Origin: Setophaga petechia
Taxonomy: Eukaryota > Chordata > Aves > Passeriformes > Parulidae
Assembly (NCBI GenBank): GCA_024362935.1
Contig: JANCRA010000003.1
Coordinates: 49,017,844 to 49,081,843 of the forward strand
Length of the DNA: 64,000 nt
Direction: 5' to 3'
The notes below the pieces were generated by a model that was not told the origin of the DNA, made no database searches, and was given only the letters and a program-made list of their open reading frames with translations. Numbering within the stretch: position 1 is the stretch's first letter; each line of letters begins with the position of its first letter. A program made the translations under genes and the position numbers. Of the stretch, positions 39,004 through 49,188 are shown piece after piece.

Positions 39004-40981
39004 ATGAAGATCCTGACGTGCTCTGCCCATCTGCAGCAACTGGAGGGGATCCTGAGGAAGAGCCTGCCCATCGCCCTGCCGGTGATGGGGACCCCACTGT
39101 CACCCCTGTCCTGTGCCACGATGGGGACCCCAATGCCACCCCCACCCTGCCAGTCACAGGGACTCTGCTGTCACCCCTGCCCTGTGCCATGATGGGGACA
39201 CTAGTGTCACTCATCTGTTGCTGTGATGGGGACCCCAATATCGCCCTTGCCGTGAGGGGGACCCCAATACCCCCCCTGCCCTTTGCCCTGATCATGATGG
39301 GGACCCTCGTGTCATTAGGGACCCTTTTAGCTGTCCTGTTCCCCACACCTGCTCCCACAAACCCCCTCAGCCCTGACCCCACATCTGCCCCCATATCAAG
39401 CCCCCATCCCTGACCCCCATCCGTCCCCTCCTTGTCCCTCATTGCTGACCCCCTTTTCCCCCAGGTCTTCGGGGCAGTGCTGAACATCAACCGGGGCAAC
39501 CCTGGCCAGTTCGAGGTGCTGGTGGACAAGTGGCCCGAATTTGGCGCCGTGCTGGCCCGGCCCAGTGGAGAGGTGGCCAGTGGGGACACGGGGCACTGCA
39601 GGAGGGGGGTGACACGGCGCCCTGGCACGTGCCAGGCGTGCTCAGAGCAGCCGTGCGTGCCCTCAGGTGCCGGCGAACGACGGCTACTGGAACACGCAGG
39701 CGGCGTTCTACCGGGACCTGGGGGCGTACCGGGCACTGCTGGAGACCCCCGGCTGCCTGCGCTGGGACGCCGCCTTCACCCTCATCGGTGGCCTGGGGAC
39801 ATGCTGGGGGCATCCTGGGGAGGGACTGGGCAGCACTGGGAGCGTGGGACACCGGGGAGAGCTGTTTGAGGCAGGGAGGGACTGGGAGGTACTGGTGGAG
39901 GGGATTGGGGGTGCTGGGGGACTCTGGGGATGGGTGTTGGGGCACTGGGGAGCACTGGAGGCCTGATTTGGTGTGCTGGGGTGGGGTTTGGTGGGTGATA
40001 CCAGTGGGAAGTGATGGGGTGGGATTTGGGTGTGCTGGGGAGCAGCAGGGATATGCACTGCTGGGTACACTGGAAGCAGGGTCCTATGGGGGGTACTGGG
40101 GTTGGATTTGGGGATGCTGAGGCACTGGGAAGCATTGCAGCTGGGTTTGTGGGACAGTGGGAGTACTGGGGTTGGACTTGGGGATGATGGGAGCGGGATT
40201 GGGGTGTTTGGCACACTGGAAGCAGGGATTTGGGTGCTGGGAATAGAGACTGGGGTTGCAGGTAGCCCCTGGGGACACTGAGGAGGACAATAGTGTCATA
40301 TAGGGGGGCTGGGAACAGGGATGGTGAGGTACAGGGGGAACAGAACCCCCTGACATCCCCATCCCCAGGGCTGCAGGACGGGCTGGCCACGGTGTCCCAG
40401 GACCTGGCAGGGAAGAAGGGTGTGGAGCTGGACATTGTCGAGTACTACTCCTACTGGCACCCTGACCCCAGCACCATGCCGGAGCCCCGGTGAGAGCCCC
40501 CCACCCTCGTCCCCACACGGGGACACCCCCGAGCCTCTCACTGACCCCTGCCTCTCCCAGGCCAGCCCCCGGGGTGCGCGTGGGCTCCCTGAGCCCCTCG
40601 CACGTGGACCTGCTCAACGAGACGTGGCCCTACGGGGGCAACGCCCGCAGCCGGCGCTTCCTGGCTGAGATCCTGGGGCGCTTCCCGCAAGTGTGCCTGC
40701 AGGACGGCAGCGGGCAGCCCCTGGCCTGGGTGCTGACGGATCATTTCGGGACGGGCACCCACAGCTACACCCTGCCCGAGCACCGGCGGCACGGGCACAT
40801 GCAGGTGGCGCTGACGGTGGCGGCGCAGCGGGCACACGCCCGCGGCTTCCCCACCTTCGGGCACACGGCGCTGGGCAACCGGCCCATGCAGAAGCTGCAG
40901 GAGATGCTGGGGAACCGGCGCCTGCCCGGGGTCTGCCGCTACATCCTGCACAATCCCGGCCTGGACAGGGATGGGCCCTGA
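39004..40981 (+). CDS. Glycine N-acyltransferase-like protein, copy 2
   Basis: Paralogue of the neighbouring minus-strand gene with the same five-exon plan and the same phases: 39004-39081, 39465-39572, 39667-39787, 40369-40489 and 40561-40981; 282 aa. First and second exons are identical in length to copy 1 (78 and 108 nt). Motifs: VFGAVLNINRGNPGQFEVLV, FYRDLGAYRALLET, ELDIVEYYSYWHPDPSTMPE, NETWPYGGNARSRRFLAEIL, LAWVLTDHFGTGTHSYTLPE with the CoA-loop-like RRHGHM, and GFPTFGHTALGNRPMQKLQE. The reaction is inferred to be acyl-CoA dependent amino-acid N-acylation, probably mitochondrial or cytosolic as in the family. Overall similarity between copies is moderate, so the duplication is not recent. 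Confidence 0.9.
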
Positions 40982-41014
40982 GGCCCCGCTGTCCCCTCTT
41001 CGTGCATACATCAA

Positions 41015-41020
41015 ATTAAA
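41015..41020 (+). promoter_or_regulatory. Poly(A) signal (ATTAAA) of GLYAT-like copy 2
   Basis: ATTAAA 33 nt after the stop codon, giving a very short 3' UTR. Confidence 0.75.
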
Positions 41021-41289
41021 CAGCGGCGTGGAGTCTCTGGTGGCTGCCGTGGGGTTTTGTGTCCCCCCAGCGCTGACCGTTAGAGCGGTGACACAGCTTG
41101 GTGGCTCACGTGTCACCGCTGAGGCACACGGCGGGTCCCCTGGGTGTCACCCCACACATCTCGGTTATTCTCAGTTCCCCAAGGGAGGGCTGAAAGCCAC
41201 AGGCAAATCTGCGCTGGTGGCACCTGCGGTGTTACCCCCTGAACCAAGGCGGAGTCACCACAGCTGGGGGGGGGGGACAGTCAGGCACT

Positions 41290-41660
41290 GGGGGGACAAA
41301 CAGTGACACACAGGACAGAGTGGGACAGGGCAGACGGTGACAGTGTCACAGTGTGAGTCGTGCTTTGGGGGCTGATGGGGACAGACAGGGGGGTGACAGT
41401 GTCCAGGGTGATGGGGAGGGGGTGACCACATCCAGGCTGACAGGGAGAAACCACAGGGGTGACAGTGCCTGAGGTGATGGGGACAGTCACAGAGGTGACA
41501 ATGCCAGAGCGTAGTGGTCACAGCTAGGAGGTGGCATTGCCTCGGGTGACAGTCACTGACATCGCCAGGGGAACAGGGAGCACTGGGATGGAGGGGACAG
41601 TGCCCTCGGGGTGACAGGCACTGCCGCGGAGGTGACAGTGCGGCTGCTGGCAGGGACAGC
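41290..41660. repeat. GGTGACAGTG minisatellite before POLD4
   Basis: Degenerate 25-35 bp units with core GGGGTGACAGTGYC. Besides the poly(A) tail region, this is all that lies between GLYAT-like copy 2 and the POLD4 promoter. Confidence 0.75.
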
Positions 41661-41898
41661 ATGGGGAGGTGACAGCACCCGGTGACAGCCAGGGGGTGCC
41701 AAGCGGGGCGGGGGACGGGGGCCACCGCGAGGGTGGCAGTGGCCGAAGGTGGCAGCGGCCGAGTGTGCCCATGGCCGATTCCCCAGCCCGGCCCCGCCGC
41801 TTCCGCCCGGCCGTGGGCAGGGGCGGGTCCCTGCCGCTGGCTCCCGGTAGTGGCGGATCCCGCCTGGTTCCCGGTGGTGGCGGGGCCCTGCCACCTCC

Positions 41899-42469
41899 AT
41901 GTCGCGCAGGGCCATGGAGCAGCCCCGGCGCATCACCGACTCCTTCCCGCGGCGGCGGCGGCGAGGCCCGGGGCGGCCCCCGGGCCGGCTCAAGGACAGG
42001 AAGGAAAAGGATAAGGATAAGGACAAGGACAAGGCGCAGCTGAAGGTGCGGGAATGCCCCCGCGCCCCCTCGCAGCCGCCCCTGGACCCGGCGCTCATGG
42101 AGATGTTGCGGCGCTTCGACCTCTCCTGGGAGTACGGGCCCTGCAGCGGTGAGCACCCCCGGTTCCCCCGGTTGTCCCCGTTCCCCCGGTGGACCTGGGC
42201 TCCCCCCGGCCCCGCTGAGCCCCCGGTATCCCGCAGGGATCACCCGCCTGCAGCGCTGGGAGCGGGCACAAGAGCTGGGGCTGAGCCCCCCCGGCCCCAT
42301 CCGTGACGCCCTCCTGGAGCACAGCGACAACCCCGATGTCACCTACAGGTGGGTGAGGGATGGGCTGGGATGGGCGGGTGGTTGGGGGGCACAGGGCATC
42401 CTCTCCCACCCTTCCTTCCCGCTGACCCCGCTGTGCCCCCACAGCCTGTGGCACGAGTACGAGCTGTGA
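41899..42469 (+). CDS. POLD4: DNA polymerase delta subunit 4 (p12)
   Basis: Smallest subunit of replicative polymerase delta; it stabilises the complex, binds PCNA and is degraded after DNA damage. Exons 41899-42148, 42237-42348 and 42445-42469 give 128 aa from the first ATG (MSRRAMEQPRRITDSFP) or 123 aa from the ATG at 41914. The second start places the PCNA-binding ITDSFP near the N-terminus as in human MGRKRLITDSYP, so it is equally plausible. A basic linker RRRRRGPGRPPGR is followed by a KDKDKDKDK run from an AAGGAT-type microsatellite. The core LRRFDLSWEYGPCSGITRLQ and the terminal SLWHEYEL match the family (human 107 aa). The linker is longer than in mammals. Confidence 0.93.
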
Positions 42470-42539
42470 GCGGCCGCGCCGAGGGAGCGGGGGAACCATT
42501 CCCGACACCCCCAGACCCCATTGCAGGGACACCGGGTGG

Positions 42540-42545
42540 ATTAAA
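42540..42545 (+). promoter_or_regulatory. POLD4: Poly(A) signal (ATTAAA) of POLD4
   Basis: ATTAAA 71 nt after the stop. Confidence 0.75.
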
Positions 42546-42845
42546 GCTGGTGTGAGCGAAGGAAGGGGTGCCGTGTGCTGTCTGGGGGGCACGGGGTGGG
42601 GTGAAGCCCTTGGGGTGCAGGGGGAGGGCAAGGAGTGGCATCCCCCCAAAAAAAGCCATGTGGGGTGTCCGTTGCACAGTTTAATGTCACCCAGCTGGGA
42701 CTCAGGGAGAAAAATGTGTTCTTGGGTGGAGAAAGGGAGGTGGGATTTTTTCCTCCAGGAATGGGGTGAAAAAATGAAGAAAGTGAGCTCAGGGGGCTGT
42801 GGATGGTGGGGATGTCCTGCAGTGAGGTGGGAAGAGAGAGAGTGT

Positions 42846-43270
42846 CCTGTGGGATTCATATGTTTAATAGCCCTAATTAGCAGCTTTGCTGTGTGCAGAA
42901 TCATAAATAACAGGATGTGTCTGTTAATTATTCAGGTTATCGATGACTTAATTCACCAGCTCTTTCTGTTGTTTCATCAATAAAATAAATTGTTTCTATC
43001 TGTGGTGGGTATAGCTTTGATTAGATGCTACTGCACTCACTAGAACGTATTTAGTTATTTTTTGTTGATTGTTTTGATGCTTTTTATCAGCTTTAATTTT
43101 GGGGTTATGGGTGTTGATATGGTGGACTTTTATAGATATTTTTTTATTTTGGTAGTGATGTCTTTCTAATTTTTAGCAGTTTTAATTGTTTTTTTAATGC
43201 TGCTAATTAGTCTTTTAAAATTTTTCTAGCTATCCTCACAGAGCACTGGTTACTATTTATGAATTAGTGT
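42846..43270. other. AT-rich island between POLD4 and SSH3
   Basis: About 420 bp rich in TTTAAT, AATTAG and TTTTTATTTTGG-like strings, in sharp contrast to the GC-rich window. No ORF of note, no terminal repeats and no target-site duplication that I can see. The following 43270-43800 is of ordinary composition and unassigned. Confidence 0.6.
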
Positions 43271-43811
43271 GGAGGTAGAGTTTTGGCTGCAATGGAGCAT
43301 TGGAGCCAGCAGTAACCTGTGATAAGGTGAGATAAGGTGGGATGGGTGGGTGGAGGCCACCCACAACTCCCATCCCATTCACACTGCAGGCTCCTAATCC
43401 TCTGGATTGCGTTATCCAACAGCTAGATCTGGTCCTGCTGTTGGAGCTGCAGTCCCTTGGATATCTTCTATGGACAGGACATAATTCCTCTGCTGGGCAC
43501 AGGATGGAGATCTTTAGGTGGACTCTCAAAAAATACATCCTACACCTAGCCAGCCCAGGGCTGTGCCCTCCTGGTGGGAAGAAGGAGGGACATTCCCTTC
43601 CTTGCTCCTTCCTTGGCAGAGGGTCAGTCCCAGCCTGGTGGGTGTCCCAGGAAAGGGGGAAGTGTCTGGGATGCCTCCAGCTGCAGGAACAGCCCTAGGA
43701 AATGGACAGCAGCAGCCTCAGGGGCAGTTTCCAGCCAGGAACCTCCTTCCCTGGGGGGGGTGGGTTTAGGTGGGATTTTGGGAAGAAATCCCTCCCTGTG
43801 AGGGTGGTGAG

Positions 43812-43960
43812 GTGCCATGGCACAGATTGCCCAGAGAAGCTGTGGCTGCCTCAGGCTTGGAAGTGTTCAAGGCCTGGTTCGATGGGCCATGAAGCAACCT
43901 GGGTTAGTGGAAGGTGTCCTGTGGGCCAAGGATGACAACATGAAGGGACACCATGGTGGG
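43812..43960 (+). mobile_element. CR1 LINE 3'-region fragment
   Basis: ATGGCACAGATTGCCCAGAG, then AAGCTGTGGCTGCCTCAGG, TTGGAAGTGTTCAAGGCCTG and AGCAACCTGGGTTAGTGGAA followed by GGTGTCCTGTGG match the sense strand of the avian CR1 3' region. Confidence 0.85.
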
Positions 43961-44118
43961 AAGGGGCTGACACCGTCTCACGGGGTGGCAGGGGGAGCAC
44001 CTGGCTTTCCCCTCCACCATGGCCACAGCGAGCTGCGGGCTCTCTGTGTGCTTCAGGTCTCGGGACTGCCCCGGTCCCGCTCCCATCCCCGATTCCAGCC
44101 CCGGCCTAGGCCGCGGTG

Positions 44119-44204
44119 GTTGCCATGGCAACCCGGAAGTTGTTATTCTCGCGCAAAGGCCGCCGGCAGTTGTAGTTTCCCCGTGACACACAAAATGGCG
44201 CCGC
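44119..44204. promoter_or_regulatory. Promoter-like cluster: X-box, ETS and YY1 motifs
   Basis: A perfect 14-bp palindrome GTTGCCATGGCAAC (44119-44132, an RFX X-box), CCGGAAGT (44133-44140, ETS) and AAAATGGCGCCGC (44192-44204, YY1-like) sit in a CpG-rich 100 bp. This is the make-up of a strong housekeeping promoter. It lies about 115 bp beyond the SSH3 poly(A) signal and 1.6 kb past POLD4, with no coding exon recognised on either side. Confidence 0.5.
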
Positions 44205-44319
44205 TGGGTCCCTGTGCCTGCCCGGTGTCCCCGGAGCGTTCGCTCCGGTCCCTACCGACAGCAGCCCACCCTCCAGGTGCTCAGGGTCACAAAGCCACCA
44301 GGGGCCGCCATTTCCACGC

Positions 44320-44325
44320 TTTATT
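44320..44325 (-). promoter_or_regulatory. SSH3: Poly(A) signal of SSH3
   Basis: The minus strand reads AATAAA 184 nt after the predicted SSH3 stop. Confidence 0.75.
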
Positions 44326-44508
44326 GCCAGTGCAAGAGCGGTGTCGGTGTTTGTGTGCGTGGGGCTGGGGCAGAGGCACGTCCCAGCCCCCGGGTGCGGG
44401 CGGGGCGTGGGCGGGGCGTGCCGGCTCGATGACCACGCCCCCATACATAGACCACGCCCACCCCATGTTGCTATGGCAGTGAGGAGGTGGTGTCCCATGC
44501 CCCCCAAA

Positions 44509-47500
44509 TTAAGGTGTGGGTTCATCCGTGTGGGCGGGACCAAGTACATGGGTGTGGCCCTGGGTGTGGTCATCACTATGGGTGTGGTCATCACTATGGG
44601 TGTGGTCACAAAACGGGGCGGGGCCACCATCCAGGCTGGCCTGGCGCACCACGCGGCGCGGGCGGGACGAGGGTCGTGACCTCGGGGAGGGACCCTCTGC
44701 TTCCTCCGTGGCCTCAAACACCTGATGGAGGACAGTGGGGTCATCCCCTGCTGCTGTTACCCCACAGCTGGACCCCCCTCCCGCCCTGACCCCAGCTCAC
44801 CTCCCCTGCCATGGGCTCCCCCAGCAGCTCCAGGGGCTCGGGGGTCTCCAGCAGGCTGATGCTCCGCATGACAGAGCACAGGGAGATGCGGGGGCGCCGG
44901 GAGGCCCCCAGCAGCCCCCCTCCAGCTGCCTCCTCCTCGGGGGGCTGCGGGGACGCCAGTGGGGAGCACAGCGGGGACAGGCCACTCGTGTCCCTCACGG
45001 TGTCCTCCTCAGGGTGTGGCACCTCGGCCACCCGGGGCTCCCACAGGCTGCTGTGCCGGCTGCCACAGAGCTGTCAATCAGCACCCGGCCACACTCCCTC
45101 GGCAGGGTGGGGCTCCCAGGGGCTCCTCCCCCACAAAATTTCCCACACCTTTCCAGGTAGGGCATGGCCACAGAAGCCCCACCCACCGACACAAAGGGGT
45201 TTGGTCACAACAGGCCCCACCCAGCAGTCCCCACCCAGCTGTCCCCACGCACCTGGCGCTCAGGATGCCCTGGTAGAAGTCGAGCTGGCGCATGAAGCCG
45301 GGGTTGGGCAGGACGCCAGGCCGGCAGTGCCGGACGTGCCGCAGCGCCCGCTCCAGGGGCCACCCGAACTCCTTCATGGCGTAGGCCAGCACCGTGGCGG
45401 CCGAGCGGCTCAGCCCCATGCGGCAGTGCACCAGCGCCCGGCCTCCCGCCGCCCTGCGGCACCCGCTGCTGGCACCATGGCACCGGGCACTCGGGGACAC
45501 CACGTCCACGGGGCTCCCAGTGTCCCCCAGCCGTCCCAGGATGCCCAGGATCCTCCAGCCACCCCAGGATCCCCAGAGATCCCAGCATCCCCCAGCCATC
45601 CCAGTGTCCCCAGAGTTCCCCGTGTCCCCAGCTATCCCAGTGTCCTCAGAGCTCCCAGGATTCTCCAGCCATTCCAGTGTCCCTGGAGCTCCCAGCATCT
45701 TCCAGCCACCCCAGTGTCCCCAGAGCTCCCCGTGCCCCCAGCCACCCCACTGCTCCCCAGGATTCCATGCCCCAGCACCACAGTCATCAAGACCTCTCCC
45801 CATGTCCCCCTCCCCACCTCTAGCCCTTGTGCCCCCGGTGTCCCCCATGGTGTCACTGACCGGACGCGGGAGAGGAAGAGGAAGGTGTCATTCCAGTGGG
45901 GAAGGAGCTCGGCCGCCTCCTCGTCGTACACCCGCACGTTCATGTATGTGAACAGCGCCGGGAAGAAGTTGTCAATCTCCCGCGCCACGTTCAGGATGTG
46001 GGTGACTCTGCGGGGACACGAGTGTCACCCAGGGCCGGCCCGTGGTGACCCCATGCCACCCCACGATGATGCCACCCCATGACGGTGCCACGTCGTGCTC
46101 ACCTATTCTGCTGCAGCTCCTCCAGGTTGGCCGCGTTCCACTCGGAGCCCTGCACGGTGACAGCGGTGAGGGGAGGGGACACTGCCACCCGCCCCGCCCG
46201 CCATGCCTGCTGCCCACCAGGAAGAGGTGCGGGAAGACGCGGGAAGGCCGATCCATCTGCGCCAGCACCAGCAGCATCTCGTTGTCAATGAAGTCCTTGT
46301 GCTCGGCCAGGCTGTGCCCCGTGCGCCGCTCCAGCTCCTCCCGCACCTGGGCGCCACGCCGGGTGAGGGTTGGCCCTGCCAGCGCACCCTGTCCCCAGGA
46401 CAACCTCCTGCCACCCCGGTGCCACCCACCTCCTTGGAGGTGACGTTCTCCAGGTCAGCGGTGGCCATCACCTCCCGCAGCAGCGCCCGCACCGCCTGCT
46501 CCGACAGCTCCGGCACGGCCGGCCTGCCACCGGCACCGCCGTGTCACCGCTGTCCCCGCCCGGGCCACGCCCTGCCAGGCGCGGCAGCGATTGGCCAGCG
46601 GGTGCGGGGTGTGGTGGGGGCGTGGCAGGGAGCTTACCGGAGGGGCGTGGGCGAGGCGGGGCGCACGGACTCGAGGTCGGCCATGGCCAGCCACTCGTTG
46701 AGGCAGCTCTGCTCGGAGCCCAGCGCCGCCGCGTAGCCGCGGGCCCAGGCCAGCGCGGGGCCGCCGGGGATGTGCCCGCCGCGGGCCGCGTCCTCGCAGG
46801 CGCGGTGCAGCTCCTGCAGCGCGGCCCTGCCGCACAGCATCTGCCACCCTGCGCTGCCACCGCCACCCCGGCGCCGCCCCCACTGCTGTGTCCCCCTCGT
46901 TGGCTGTTCTCAGCGTGTGAGTGCCACCCAGGCACTCCCCAGCTCCTTCCCCGTGACTGTGCCCGTGGTGGTGCCCATGGTGATACCCAAATCCCCTGTT
47001 CCCAGGATGGTGACAACATCCCTCGTGTCCCCAGCAGTGCCACATCCCCCGTGTCCCCAGTCCTCGAGGTGGTGCCCACCCCCTGGTGCTCCCCATGCCA
47101 CCCACACCCCCTCGTGCCCAGGGTGGTCCCCACGCCCCCCTTGGTCACGCCCAGGCCTCGCTCACCACATGGTCTGCACAGAGATGGGCTTGAAGATGCG
47201 TGTCTCTCCCCCCGACGTCACGCTGAACCCCCTGGGCATCACGGGACACATGTGGGTCAGGGTGGGCGCCCCAACCCCTCTAGGCCCCTCCCTGTCCCAA
47301 AATTCCGTCCCGCCCTTACCCGTCGCCGTCGAGGAACACCTGGGTGTCGCTCCAGAGGGGCAGCACCATGCCCAGGGTGCAGCGGGTGGCCCTGGGGCAA
47401 GCAGGGGTCAGGGGGTGCCCACGCCTCCCCGGGCCCCACCGCACCCCGCTCACCCCTCGTGGGCGAAATCCACTCCCAGCAGCGCCGTCTCCGCCTCGGC

Positions 47501-49188
47501 TCCCGCCTCCTCCGGCCGCACCAGCAGCAGGTACCGCACCCGCCGCGGCCGCGCCGACTCCAGCCGCACCGCCTGTCGGAACGGCGGAAATCCCGAGGGA
47601 TCTGCCCCTTCCCTGGGCTCCCAGTGACCGGGGAGGAACATCGCGCTGGGCCATATCCCCTCCTCATCACTTCCCATTCCATCCCCATCCCATCCAGTGC
47701 CTATCGCATTCCCATACCCTTCCTCGATGTTACTGCTTCCATCCCCATCCTGTCCTCACCTTCATCCAATCCCATCTCATCCCCACCCCCATCCCCATCC
47801 CCATCCCGTCCTGTCCCATCCTGTCAATTTTCTCTCCCCATTTTGTCCCCATCCATATCCCATCCCCATCCCATCCCTGCTCCTGACCCCATCCATCTCT
47901 TTCTTTCCCTGTCCCCATGCCATCCCCGTGTTCCTGGAGGGGTGGATCCATGTCCTACCAGCCGGATGGCGTCCTGGGGGCGCAGCAGCTGCATCATGAG
48001 GTGCAGGTGCCGCTCCTGCTGTCCGGGGGCCTGGCAGGGGGGCTCGGCCGGGGGGGGCTCGGCCGGGGGGGGCTCCTCGGCAGGCAGGAGCCGCGCAGCC
48101 CCCTTGACCACGACAAAGCTCTGCCTGGGGGGGCAGGAGGGTCCTGAGCACGCGGGGCACCCCCAGAGTGCTCCCCCAAGGTGGGGAACTGTGTCCCCAT
48201 CCCACCCCAGTGTCCCCCACGCCGAGGTTTCGGAGCCCCTCTCACCGTCGCTGCAGCTGGCCGCGTCTGGGAGCATCTTCCTCCTGCAAATTGGGAGGAG
48301 GTTCCGGGGGGGAATGTGACCCCATGGCATGGAGCAGGCTCGGGGGTCCCACAAGCCCCCACCAGCAGGGACACCACAGTCCAGTGACCCCCAAAAACCC
48401 ACCCCTACCCCTACCAATAGTGTGGGCCCCTTTGGGGGTCCCACTGTGCAGATGGATCCCTGGGGACCCCCTCGGGATGGCGGGGAGTTGTCTCGTCCCT
48501 GTGCCCCCCACCCCTGGCTGGGTGAAAGCGCTGAAGGGGCGGCCTGGGATGAACCCCCAGAAAGGCCCGGTGGTCACTGTGGGAGGCACTAGGGGACCCC
48601 GGGACAGCGACGGGACTGGGAGAGGTGGCAAAGTGAGTGGGAGTAGCCTGGGACAAACACCCCCATCCACACTCCGTATTCCTCCCTTAGCTATGGGGAA
48701 GCTCCAGCCGGGAGTACAGGAAACTCCAACGCGTGCAGGGGGCAGCTCCGCTCCCCGTAAACTCCCAGCAAAGTCCCATCGGAAGCGCCTGGGATGATCC
48801 CGCGACCGGAGCAACCTTCACCCGTCCGCCCCCGCGCTGGCACCCCTGAGAGAGCGGCGCCTTCCGGAGCTCCGGGAACCCCCGGGGCTCCGACAAAGCA
48901 CCAGGATCCCCCGGACCGGCCCATTTGCCCAGGGCACCGGGAAAATCCCGCACCAGCTCCGGGACGCCCCGGCCCGCCCCGTGCCCCCGCACCGGGGGCC
49001 CCCGCGGCTCGGGGACAGCCCGCACTCCCCCGTGAGCCCCGTGCCAGCCCGCACCGGGACCTCCCGGGTCGCTCCGGGACCCCCCGCCCGTCCCTGCCGG
49101 GATGCGCCGTCCCGGCCCGGGCCGGTGCCGCACTCACCGCGGGGCCCCCGGCGGAGCCCCCCGCCCGCCGCACCGTCACCAGCGCCAT
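44509..49188 (-). CDS. SSH3: Slingshot homolog 3, protein phosphatase (cofilin phosphatase family)
   Basis: Dual-specificity-type phosphatase of the slingshot family, which activates ADF/cofilin and so promotes actin turnover. Fourteen exons: 49138-49188, 48246-48283, 47959-48124, 47454-47572, 47320-47391, 47166-47231, 46638-46826, 46430-46523, 46218-46346, 46103-46149, 45861-46007, 45253-45453, 44801-45059 and 44509-44721; 596 aa (human 659). Markers: MALVTVRRA start, RQSFVVVKGAARLLP, GMVLPLWSDTQVFLDGDGGF, SEQSCLNEWLAMADLES, the DEK-C-like helix, FIDNEMLLVLAQMDRPSRVF, ILNVAREIDNFFP and the intact signature VHCRMGLSRSAAT (Cys383, Arg389). After VVRQASLDG the protein runs into an Asp/His/Thr-rich tail coded by an 18-bp repeat, unlike the mammalian end. 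Confidence 0.95.
44550..44609. repeat. 18-bp repeat coding the SSH3 C-terminal tail
   Basis: GGGTGTGGTCATCACTAT at 44562-44579 and 44580-44597, with partial copies on each side. On the minus strand it is in frame and codes repeated DDHTHS. Confidence 0.85.
45535..45760. repeat. CCCAGCATCCCAGTGTCCCCAGAG repeat in SSH3 intron
   Basis: Diverged 24-27 bp units, for example ATCCCAGTGTCCCCAGAGYT, in the intron between exons 11 and 12. Confidence 0.75.
47660..47930. repeat. CCATCCCCATCC microsatellite-like repeat in SSH3 intron
   Basis: Imperfect CCCCAT and CCCAT units in the intron between exons 3 and 4. Confidence 0.75.

Noticed and set aside
43342..43698. Open frame (118 aa, plus) before the CR1 fragment as a possible gene or retroelement remnant
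   Set aside because: No recognisable domain, no splice signals that extend it, and no terminal repeats. Left unassigned.
46370..48319. 649-aa plus-strand open frame over SSH3
   Set aside because: It runs antisense through at least six well-supported SSH3 exons and ends in repeat-derived CCCATCC peptides.
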